64,000 bases of DNA from Branchiostoma lanceolatum. Its lineage: Eukaryota > Chordata > Leptocardii > Amphioxiformes > Branchiostomatidae. Positions within the stretch are counted from its first letter, which is position 1; each line of letters begins with the position of its first letter. The DNA lies in contig NC_089724.1 of the NCBI RefSeq assembly GCF_035083965.1, forward strand, positions 3,830,001-3,894,000. Reading direction: 5' to 3'. Under the pieces are notes generated by a model. The model had not been told where the DNA came from. It did not search any database and saw only the letters and a list, made by a program, of their open reading frames with translations. The position numbers were made by a program, and so were the translations under genes. Shown here in pieces: positions 56,190 through 64,000 of the stretch.

Positions 56190-57270
56190 TACAGACTTTT
56201 CCGTTTCCCTTCATCACCTGTGTTGGAGAGACAGGTGCACAGACTAGAGGGGAAGAGTTCAGTCAAACGGCGTCTTCCTCGCACTGCATCAACGAAGCAG
56301 ACGTACTTCTTCCAGGGCTTTCTTCAACATTCTCCCACACTCGGACATATGTGTGGCTGTCTGTCTGTCCTGAGCTGGAGAGACAAATGTAGAGAGGTGG
56401 TGTATAGTCAACGGCGTTTTCCTCACAACATCGATTGAACAAACTTTATATATCCACGTTGTTGTGTCAATAGAGCTTCTCTTTCCACGTCAAGAGTTTC
56501 TCTTCCAGTTCTTCAGTCTACAAAATTCTCTCACACTCGGACATATGTGTGGCTGGCTGTCGTGAGTTGGAGAGACAACGGTGTAGAGAGGTGGTGTCTA
56601 GTGAAACGGCGTCTTCCTCACGAAATCGCTGAAACAGACTTTGACATCCATCAAGAGTTCCTCTTTCAGTTCTTTATACAACATTCTCCCTTTTCTCTGA
56701 CCCATGAGTGGCCGTCTGTGGAGAGTTGAAGAGACAGACTTGTATGTGTGTCTGTCGCGCGGTCGGACTTGGTCGGTCGTGAGTTGGGGAGACAAGTGTA
56801 GAGAGGTGGTGTATAGTGAATGAAACGGCGTTTTCCTCACAACATCGATTAAAACTGACATCCATGTCAAGAGTTCATCTTCCAGTTCTGTCTGCATCAT
56901 TCTCCTTTTTTTCTCACCTTTGTGTTTCTGTCTGTGGAGAGTTATAGAGACAGGACCGCGTACGTACAGTTAGACTACGGGAACAGTGTTAAACATTGAT
57001 GAAACAGACTTTAGTTCCTCTTTCAGTTTAATTCTGTAGAATTTTCCGTGTTTCTCTGACCTATGTGTGGTCGTCTGTGGAAAGTTGTATGGACATGCGT
57101 TCAACACACACAGCGGACTAGCACCCGAGTGTTGTAGAGACTTGCACATAGTTGTGCGGCCTAAGGGCTGCGAATCGGAGATGGGCGCTGCCATAGGCTC
57201 CACCAAGTGGCGCGGGAGGAGGTTGACTTAAACTCATGCGTGGCCGTCTGTGGAGAGTTGCAGAGACAGG
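56190..57270 (+). repeat. Diverged tandem array, ~150-215-bp unit
   Basis: Repeating blocks: GAGTTGGAGAGACAA, TGTAGAGAGGTGGTGTATAG, AAACGGCGT-TTCCTCAC, ACATCGAT-GAA, GAGTTCCTCTTTCAGTTCTT and ACATTCTCCC followed by GTGGC(T/C)GTCTG. Unit starts are near 56223, 56371, 56567, 56783 and 56940, and a truncated unit runs to about 57270. ORFs on both strands are by-products. Confidence 0.8.
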
Positions 57271-57481
57271 ACCGCGCGCGCCAAGTCAGACCGCGTCTCT
57301 TGCTGATCACAAAATCGATAGAATCGGGCCCTCCCTCCCCTGCCTTTCGGGGGAGATAAACCCGCAGATGGCACCAGGGCGCCCTTCGGTTTACTCCGGT
57401 TTTACGACAGGGAGCCGTTTCTTCCTTGCTGTGACACACCGACGCTGGTGTTACGACATCTTGACGTTTTGAGGTTACAAG
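57271..57481. other. Transition between repeat clusters
   Basis: Sequence following the tandem array, ending at the first TTGACAGGAT motif. No gene was seen. Confidence 0.3.
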
Positions 57482-57863
57482 CTATTGACAGGATCATCCT
57501 GGCAATAACAGAATTCTGCACTATTGACAAGATGATCCTGTCAAAAATTGGGAAAATCTGTTATCTCTCTCCAAATTTTCTGTCAGTAACCCAAGGATTC
57601 GACAAAGGCTGAAGTGGCTGATCCTGTCAGCAGTGCAATTTTTTTCTACTGCTGACAGGATGATACTGTTTACGGTTCACTTTTTCCACTGTCATGTCAA
57701 TAACGTCAGGCTTCGGTCAATTACAGACATGGTTGCATTTTTTACAGGATTGTCCTGTCAATAGTAGGGGGATTCTGTTATTGACAGGATCATCCTGTAT
57801 TACTGCACTATTGACATCATCATCCTGTCAATAGTGTATTTTTTACTATTGACAGGATGATTA
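57482..57863. repeat. Cluster of TTGACAGGAT/ATCCTGTCAA palindromic motifs
   Basis: Near-palindromes of the form CTATTGACAGGATCATCC followed by TGTCAATAG occur at about 57482, 57521, 57742, 57777 and 57806; half or variant forms lie at 57617, 57648 and 57845. That is eight in 382 bp, with unrelated spacers between. Each can form a ~10-bp stem, and neighbours can also pair with each other. Confidence 0.85.
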
Positions 57864-58249
57864 TCCAGGTGATACCTCCAGGCTTTAGCAAATATGAACT
57901 TGAACCAACCTCACATTTTCTATCCGGTTGAACTTTGCGCGAGTCTGTCGGGATTTTGGCGCGGATTTCTGACTTTTCTTCCTCAGTCATGAGAAGGTAA
58001 GAGGGATCAGCCGCAGACCTGCGAATTTGTGCAGTGAGGTTCTTTACTTGTGCTTACTGAGATTACACGAATGATCTCCAGGTAGGGATGAAAAATCCTG
58101 ACCCTTTTCTGGCTGTCTCGTTCGCATTTTTCTCATGATCGATTGGGTCAGCCAGAAAACGTTACAACCTTCCCTCCCAACATCTGCTTGGAGCTTCGCG
58201 GGATTGCCCCCGAGGGGGAGCTCTGCATCTAGTCTCCTTTGTCTACTAG

Positions 58250-58570
58250 GCTTTCTAGGCGCTGGCGTTTATTTTCGTGGGGAGGGCTGATTCGCAATTT
58301 TCAATACACCGTGGCCAGGTTCTTTTGCTGGAAAAATTGTCCAGTAGTCTGTATAACACAAACTCCAGCTGTCCGGGGATTTCTGTCCCCTACCCTAGGC
58401 GGCGAGCGGTTACAGGGCGGCGAGCGGTTACAGGAGGCTTGATTGAAATCAGGCTAATTGTCCGGCAATTACGATTTTTTTCAGCAAAAGAACCTGGCCC
58501 CCAATGTTGAAAATCGCAAATCAGCGTTTCCCCCCCCCCCCCCAAAAAAGCGTTGGCGCCCACCAGAAAC
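58250..58570. mobile_element. ~320-bp MITE with long inverted arms
   Basis: Arms pair through TTTCTAGGCGCTGGCG, GCTGATTCGCAATTTTCAA, GGCCAGGTTCTTTTGCTG and their complements. The right arm holds a poly-C run of about 14. The interior (58345-58465) is homologous to 40590-40715 and includes a tandem GGCGGCGAGCGGTTACAG. Confidence 0.8.
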
Positions 58571-58778
58571 CCTGCAAAAAAAGGCTACTCCCCATCATCC
58601 ATTCTACACAGTTGATTTCAAAGTAGATGTCGAGATAGATAATCGATCGTAACACTTTCTTCCTGCACCGTGTTCTTTTTTTGTTAGGATGGTTACCTGG
58701 CAGAAAATACGAGGAATTCGGAAACCTTACTGCCCCCTTGCCTGGTAGCTGGGTTGTTTTGAATAGTCCCCTGCGCTA

Positions 58779-58999
58779 TATACTGTAAAAGCGGAAATGT
58801 TGGCGGTCATTTTATGTTTGCCTTTTCGCGAAGAGCTCTTCAACGCGAACATAGAACCACAGCGAAAATGTATGTTCTGTCTTCTGCCCGACTACCCCCT
58901 TGTTTAAACCGCGAACTAACTTAAAAAAATACCGCGAACACTCCATTTTCTACCTGCGTAGCGAAACCATATCCCATATCCGTATTCATTTCCGCCGTA
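58779..58999. mobile_element. CGCGGTGG-family MITE, copy 3
   Basis: TACTGTAAAAGCGGAAATGT at the left; CCGCGAACACTCCATTTTCT and CATTTCCGCCGTAG at the right. Shares TCTGTCTTCTGCCCG with copy 2, so copies 2 and 3 are the closest pair. Confidence 0.8.
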
Positions 59000-59019
59000 G
59001 GGATGTATGAAAGCCCCCT

Positions 59020-59142
59020 TTACCAGGCTCCAGACGTAAAGAGTAGAAATTGGACGTGGCAAATTGTACCTATCGGCTGGCCAACTCCTCTATTTGGCCG
59101 CGAAGATTTGTACTCTTTCTAGCCACGTCTGGAGCCTGGTAA
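59020..59142. mobile_element. 123-bp hairpin MITE with TTACCAGGCTCCAGACGT ends
   Basis: TTACCAGGCTCCAGACGT pairs with ACGTCTGGAGCCTGGTAA; AAAGAGTAGAAA pairs with TACTCTTTCT further in. The element lies 20 bp from the preceding MITE. Confidence 0.85.
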
Positions 59143-59164
59143 GAGGCTACTCCTGACATCTGTT

Positions 59165-59460
59165 TGAAGCTCAGTACGCTCGCGGACGGTGAAGCTCTAC
59201 CCTACACCGAAATCATACCCTTGCGAAAATTCCCCTTGTACAACAGTCCCCTATCATATAAAAGCCATGCCATGATGGGATGTATAACCGGCGAACACCC
59301 CCCCCCCCCCCCCCCCATCTGCTTGCCCTACAGACGGGGGAACCTCTACCCCGCGAACATTTCCTTTGCACAATGTGGTCCTCTCTTACATAAAGCCACA
59401 AGGCTGTATAACAGGCGAACACCCCGTCTTACATCTGCTTTGATCTTCGTGTGGTCGCCC
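59165..59460 (+). repeat. Direct duplication of ~145 bp with a poly-C run
   Basis: Two units share GAAGCTCTACC or GAACCTCTACC, CGAA-ATT-CC-TTG-ACAA, TATAAAAGCC or CATAAAGCC, TGTATAAC-GGCGAACACCC and ATCTGCTT. A run of about 18 C lies at 59299-59316. Confidence 0.7.
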
Positions 59461-59854
59461 CACGAACGGGGTAGGCACTAGCCTACACCGCCGCCCAAAT
59501 CAAACCCATGTGCCCGACTGCTCCGCACCCAGAATCTTTCACCCTTCACTGCGCAGGGAATTTCAGTCCAAGGGCCTCACACGGGGTAACTTACCGTATA
59601 GCCTCAAATACATCTGGCACCAGAAAATAGTAACCACCGACTCACTCATCTTTTCGCTGGTTAGGAAGTGAAAAGATTACAACGGATAGATTATAAAGCT
59701 AAAGATTATAGCAGCGGTCACTACGGAGGATGGCCCCTAAAACGTAAAAGAAAAAGAGAGACCTTTCTTCCCTCGGTGCATGTTTTTTTCTGACTAGACT
59801 AGATGCTCTTATCTGTACCAAAATGTATCCCGAAGAAAATCTGAATAAAATGCA

Positions 59855-60056
59855 TTTATTAATTATTTTCGCGGTGGTTCTATTTTGCGGTAGGAGGGAA
59901 ATGTTGTGTTCGCGTGCTCAAAGTTAAAGTTCGCGTTTTAAACAATTCTGTAGTGCCGTAGTAGAATTACAAAACACATATTCGCGGTGTTATCAACAAT
60001 CATGATTTCGCGGTGAGAGGCCACCGCGGAAATAAAACAACCGCGATTTTACAGTA
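59855..60056. mobile_element. CGCGGTGG-family MITE, copy 4
   Basis: TTTTCGCGGTGGTTCTATTT on the left; GGCCACCGCGGAAATAAAAC and ACCGCGATTTTACAGTA on the right. The left terminus is degraded. Confidence 0.7.
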
Positions 60057-60345
60057 CACTACATGCACCTGTACTACAGGTATTGTATGTACCCACATTC
60101 TAGGATTAGAATCACAGTAAAATTCTATCTATAGAGAGAAAGGATGTACTGAACGTAGATACCCTTTACTATCACTGTGGTCTTCCTTAATGTTTCTGGG
60201 CGGAGACCAGTCCATAAAATAACCGGAGCGTTACACGGAACTACATAGATAAGGCTTCACGCAACAAAGATGAAATTAAGGCGACCATTTTTCTTCTTAG
60301 ATCAGATCTGAAGTTAGACTCAGACTCCGGGGTTGTGGCCGAGTC

Positions 60346-60474
60346 AGAGTTCGTAATCTCCAAGTCCAAGCAGATGTTGGGATATAAGACGGTAACAGTT
60401 TCTTTATCTCCAAGCAGATCGTAGGGTGGCAGGGGACAGTATCCATTGGTCCCCGTAGTATCTGTTTGGAGATT
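60346..60474. mobile_element. CTCCAAGCAGA-family MITE remnants
   Basis: ATCTCCAAGCAGATCGTAG at 60405 pairs with ATCTGTTTGGAGATT at about 60460, with GGGGACAGTATCCA near the centre; a further AATCTCCAAGTCCAAGCAGA lies at 60353. The 114-codon minus-strand ORF across it has no motif. Confidence 0.6.
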
Positions 60475-61954
60475 CACGTTTTCTGTCTGTGGAGTGTGGA
60501 GTTTAGTCTCTACCAGACTAACTACGCCAAATATAGAGAGAATATTTGCCTGGGAAATTTGGCCACCAGAGGGTTTCATTTGCAAACGCAGTCGACAGGC
60601 GAAATATTGACCCTCACCGTGGACTGACTCTACTGGCCAATTATTCCGTTTTTTTGCCGAATCCTACTGTATCCATACGCCCGTAGGAAGGCCTGGTGCA
60701 GGCTAACTTATGCGGTGTAGATCCACGCCGTCTCGCCACGCACACACACGCCACACGTCCGGACTCGTCCAGACTTTGCATGCTCGGCGTTTGAACATGA
60801 CGCGTTTTATTTTCGATTACATATTGTTTTCTAATCACTATTGATAGATGCTACGGGTCATGGGCGGAGATCTTTAATTGGGGCAATTAACAACAATGTC
60901 GTCTGGACTTCAAGTTGACATCGTAATAATAGCATTCATTTAGTAGTAGCAGTGTACAGTAGACATAATAGTACCCGTATTTCGCTTACAGCACGTGCAC
61001 ACAGTTGTCTGACTGCGAGTACTGCTTCTAGATATCTACCTAGCCGACGACCGCAGTCCTTGTTGAACCTATGCCCTTTCCGGCCGTCGCTACGCTTCGA
61101 TCTTAGGCTAGATGTTGTTAGCCTCCTTAGCAGGCTCTACGGAGGTCAAATTCATTGAAAACAGGAGGCACCAGAACACACTAGTAGCTACGAGATGGTC
61201 CAGCAGGATGTACCCGGTTAGGTTATATATCAGTGCAACATATTTGTCTACTATCATGTAACGTATGTTTAACTTTAATTTTGTTCAAGCTAAAATCGGC
61301 CTGCAGGCCGCTTTTCATTGAGGTTTGTTAAATCATTTTACGTTTGTTAAATCATACAATATGCGACCTGTGACTAGCCTCTCAAGACATGAGTGTAAAA
61401 TACAGCCAAGGTCTTTCATTTTTATCATTTCAAAACGCCAGTCGCGAAGGCTGCTATCGGGAGGCTAACATATTGTGGCCCGCACCGAAGCCTACAACGA
61501 GGTTATCGCGGGCGTTGAAGACTATTTAAGTGGGAGGGGAGCTTTAATTGGGGGTAATCAAAAACAGTTTAATCCCGCTGGTTTCCTCACCTGGTCCAAT
61601 ACACGTCCCCAGGTGTGCCCGTGTCACCTGTACCCGCGATTGTCCGGCGCTTGAAGAGGTGCTAATCCCGCTCAATCGCCTCCTCGCGGACAATGGGAAG
61701 GTGTGAATGGGCAGGTATTGTGGTCCGAGGTGCGCGTTCGAGAGGTCAGGTCTCGGGGACGGGTGCGGCATATGGCCAGACAAGTCCCGGGTCTTCTAAC
61801 AACAAAACATGACATGTATAGGACGGAAAGAAAGGGGGCGGTTTGGGGATATAGGACAGGGACGGGAGTCAGGTCAGACGATAACAGTTAACACAAAGCC
61901 CGGAGCAGTCGTGGTGTTGGTGACCTAGTTCACTGAAAATTAATGTTTAATAGA
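60475..61954. other. No gene recognised
   Basis: Only short ORFs on both strands. GGCCTGCAGGCCGCTTTTCA at about 61300 is shared with 35385. Tandem GTTTGTTAAATCAT (two copies) follows at 61325-61350. No other signal was found. Confidence 0.3.
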
Positions 61955-62090
61955 CAAAGTTTATTGCAAATACATGCCCAATGGCTAAATAGTAAAATAC
62001 AAGTACAAGCAACATATATGATAATGAAAGAAACTATGAATACAATATTATGCTACATTCTAAAATGTACATGGTGCTAGTTTTGTTGGG
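61955..62090 (-). mobile_element. LINE-type 3' end, minus strand
   Basis: AAAGTTTATTGCAAATACAT and GCCCAATGGCTAAATAGTA are the reverse complement of a TTTAGCCAT-GGGCATG..TGCAATAAACTTT tail, matching 48190-48256. Confidence 0.5.
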
Positions 62091-62164
62091 GTTCACTTTT
62101 TCTTTTGAGGCTTGGATCCAATACACAATGCAAGGTACACATGTCCCATGGCTTTCGAAAAGCT

Positions 62165-62290
62165 GGATAATGAATGAATGAATGAATGAAGACCTTTATT
62201 GCACATTTCTGCCACACTTGGCTAAGTACAGGTCACAACAAAACAAAACAACAAGTACAGTTAATGGATACAAAAAAAATATAACTATCA
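62165..62290 (-). mobile_element. LINE-type 3' end with (ATTC)n tail, minus strand
   Basis: (GAAT)n followed by GAAGACCTTTATTGCACATT and CACTTGGCTAAGTACAGG. On the minus strand this is a coding-side fragment followed by TGCAATAAAGGTC and (ATTC)n, the expected order for a 3'-anchored non-LTR insertion. Confidence 0.5.
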
Positions 62291-62311
62291 TTAGATAAAT
62301 TCTACTTCTAT

Positions 62312-62511
62312 AGGGCGTATTCAGTCACGTGACCCCTGTCCCCAGCAACCAATCGCGGGCCATAGCAACGCGTTCTGGCGGCCATGTTGGAGTCCAGGCA
62401 CAGTATTCTATTGCACGCTGTATGTTACATTCCGCAGAAAAATGAGCAACATTCCCTGAGCCGAGGCTGAGCGATCCACAATTCCCATTCAAAACTGTCT
62501 GCCTTGCCATC
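62312..62511 (+). promoter_or_regulatory. 5' region of the THAP transposase, possible element end
   Basis: AGGGCGTATTCAGTCACGTG is followed by a CCAAT box (AACCAATCGCGGG) and GGCGGCCATGTTGG, a YY1-like site. The segment could combine the left terminus of the transposon with its promoter. A partly similar CACTCACGTGACC..GCAGCCATGTTGGA segment lies in intron 1 of the EF-hand gene (about 4135-4175). Confidence 0.3.
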
Positions 62512-64000
62512 ATGGTGCTGTGCATCGTTGTTGGATGTGGAAACAGGACGGGTGCAGCGCACAAACATCGGGAAAAGGTGGGGTTTTTTCGCGTTCCTCG
62601 TGTCATAACACACCAGGGGAGGGATGCCGAGGAGTTAACATCGGCTAGGCGAAGAGAATGGCTTTCTGCCATTAGTAGAGCAGACCTAACGGAGGAAAAG
62701 CTACAAAATGAACGTGTGTGTGGTAAACACTTCGTTTCTGGACAACCGAGCAAAGAATGGGAACGGTTTAATGTCGACTGGGCGCCTACTGTAAACCTCG
62801 GCCATAGCAAGAAAGGAGATGCGGTGACAGGCGCCGGAAGAGCCGAGCGAGCCGAACGAACAACACGGCGCCGGAAACTACGGGAAGACCATCTCCAGGC
62901 TGAGGTCACAAAGAAAGTGAAAAGGTCAGGCAAGTCAACAACTAACAACTGTCCCGACGAACCCATGCACGTACCTGCTTCCAATGAACAAGACCTCACA
63001 GCTGAAAACTGTCCTGACCAGCCTGTGAACGTACCTGCTCCCAATGCTACCCCTGAGGACCCTGAAAACTGTCCTGACCAGCCTGTGAACGTACCTGCTC
63101 CCAATGCTACCCCTGAGGACCCTGAAAACTGTCCTGACCAGCCTGTGAACGTATCTGCTCCCAATGAGGTCCCTGCTTTTGAGATAGATACAGAGACTCC
63201 CTCCAGTTCCACAAACATTTCTGACAAAGGTACACAGACATCTGAGTTCGCCTACCTGTTTAAGGAAACTAAAGTGCAGTCCTTCACTGAGGAGTACTTT
63301 TCAAACTGCAATGACAGTGATGACAGGGTGAGATTTTACACAGGTTTACCAAGTTTTGATACTTTGAAGACAATATTCAATTTTGTTGAGCCTCATGTGT
63401 CAAGGAGGACCAAAACCTTGACACCTTTTCAAGAGTTTGTGATGGTTTTGATGAAACTCAGGCTCAATGTGCCTCAGCAAGATCTGGCTTATCGATTTGA
63501 TGTCAGCCAGCCTACCGTCTCAAGGATTTTCTCTTCATGGATGACTCTGATGGACACACGACTGTCACCTCTTATCAAGTGGCCTGAACGGGAAGTAATC
63601 ATCCGTACCATGCCGGCTTGTTTCGAGAACACATTTGGAGATAAGGTCACTATCATCATTGATTGCTTCGAAGTTTTCATTGAGAGGCCTTCAAATCTTC
63701 TGGCACGAGGACAGACCTTCAGTAATTACAAACATCACAACACAATGAAAGTACTGGTAGCCATCACACCTCAAGGATCCATCTGTTTTGTGTCCAAGGC
63801 ATGGGGGGGGCGTACATCTGACAAGCACCTTACTACAAACTGTGGTCTGTTAGACAAACTTAAACCTGGTGACTTAGTCATGGCTGATCGTGGCTTCACT
63901 ATCGAAGAGACCCTTGCCATACATCAAGTGAAGCTGGCCATCCCTACTTTCACCCGCGGCGCCAGACAGCTTGACCCAATGGATATTGAGCAAACCAGAG
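62512..64000 (+). CDS. THAP-domain DDE_Tnp_4 transposase (ISL2EU/Harbinger-like), 3' end beyond window
   Basis: Open for 496 codons from ATG 62512 to the window edge with no stop. An N-terminal THAP zinc finger (about residues 1-105) shows the C-x4-C start (C4, C9), a conserved Trp (REWLSAI), CGKHF, and WAPTV in place of the AVPTIF box. Next come a basic linker and four ~20-residue repeats (ENCPDQPVNVPAPN type, about 145-222). An HTH_Tnp_4-like helix-turn-helix (LTPFQEFVMVLMKLRLN, then SQPTVSRIF, about 303-350) precedes a DDE_Tnp_4 core with IIIDCFEVF (Asp384) and DLVMADRGF (Asp459). The catalytic Glu is expected past the window end. THAP proteins bind DNA, and this set is that of ISL2EU-type transposases. 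The intact frame suggests a young or domesticated copy. The start ATG is the first residue of a normal THAP domain. Confidence 0.9.
   Translation, partial: MVLCIVVGCGNRTGAAHKHREKVGFFRVPRVITHQGRDAEELTSARRREWLSAISRADLTEEKLQNERVCGKHFVSGQPSKEWERFNVDWAPTVNLGHSKKGDAVTGAGRAERAERTTRRRKLREDHLQAEVTKKVKRSGKSTTNNCPDEPMHVPASNEQDLTAENCPDQPVNVPAPNATPEDPENCPDQPVNVPAPNATPEDPENCPDQPVNVSAPNEVPAFEIDTETPSSSTNISDKGTQTSEFAYLFKETKVQSFTEEYFSNCNDSDDRVRFYTGLPSFDTLKTIFNFVEPHVSRRTKTLTPFQEFVMVLMKLRLNVPQQDLAYRFDVSQPTVSRIFSSWMTLMDTRLSPLIKWPEREVIIRTMPACFENTFGDKVTIIIDCFEVFIERPSNLLARGQTFSNYKHHNTMKVLVAITPQGSICFVSKAWGGRTSDKHLTTNCGLLDKLKPGDLVMADRGFTIEETLAIHQVKLAIPTFTRGARQLDPMDIEQTR
63003..63170 (+). repeat. 60-bp in-frame tandem repeat in the transposase gene
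   Basis: Two perfect 60-bp copies (from 63003 and 63063) and a third diverging after about 45 bp (from 63123). A more diverged copy lies upstream near 62950. Period 60 keeps the frame. Confidence 0.95.

Noticed and set aside
60241-60585. 114-codon minus-strand ORF
   Set aside because: Covers MITE remnants with CTCCAAGCAGA ends and shows no family motif.
62325-63227. 300-codon minus-strand ORF with Gly/Ser-rich 20-residue repeats
   Set aside because: It lies antisense to the THAP transposase, whose zinc-finger and catalytic motifs are clear; the repeats are the 60-bp in-frame repeat read backwards.

Overview
The window looks like invertebrate chordate nuclear DNA, most likely amphioxus (Branchiostoma). 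This is an inference from the multi-exon genes with short GT-AG introns, an intronless TRIM2/3-type RING/B-box/NHL gene, a metazoan integrase-core gene of a type I know from amphioxus and fish, tRNA-derived SINEs, and a very dense load of hairpin MITEs and tandem arrays. Nothing looks bacterial or viral. Gene density is low: only one short EF-hand gene, one tRNA, one TRIM gene, one damaged integrase-like gene and one transposase are well supported.

Layout. 0-3.7 kb: a possible 3' end of an upstream gene, then a 1.17 kb terminal-inverted-repeat element (808-1977) holding a 33-bp minisatellite and a 450-bp near-perfect palindrome. 3.7-7.3 kb: a SINE, a five-exon gene for a 121-residue EF-hand protein (4036-6144), a MITE, and a minus-strand tRNA-Gln(TTG). 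7.3-23.5 kb: mostly repeats, including SINEs, a four-copy ~230-bp array at 16.6-17.6 kb and a dispersed GTTCGAA-rich repeat, plus one possible small CpG-rich gene start at 14.96 kb. 23.5-26.3 kb: the TRIM/NHL gene on the minus strand.

27.3-36.1 kb is the most unusual block. Two ~480-bp inverted repeats flanked by TA bound an 8.8 kb interval. It carries a plus-strand integrase-core gene of at least ten exons with matching splice phases, except in the exon that should hold the second catalytic Asp, where there is a frame break and an in-frame TAG. Each inverted arm also holds the same first-exon-like ORF start. A possible first exon of another gene lies at 37.3 kb.

37-62 kb is accessory sequence: many hairpin MITEs (families with CTCCAAGCAGA ends, CGCGGTGG ends, a TAA-flanked Harbinger-like one), LINE 3' ends, and complex tandem arrays at 43.0-44.3, 45.9-46.7, 52.5-53.7, 53.7-54.4, 56.2-57.3 and 59.2-59.5 kb. 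A cluster of TGACAGGAT palindromes sits at 57.5-57.9 kb. From 62.5 kb to the window end a THAP + HTH + DDE_Tnp_4 transposase (ISL2EU/Harbinger-like) is open on the plus strand and runs off the edge.

The genes do not form one pathway. The shared theme is repeated invasion by cut-and-paste elements and at least two transposase/integrase-type genes. All family names come from motifs read by eye; no search was run.
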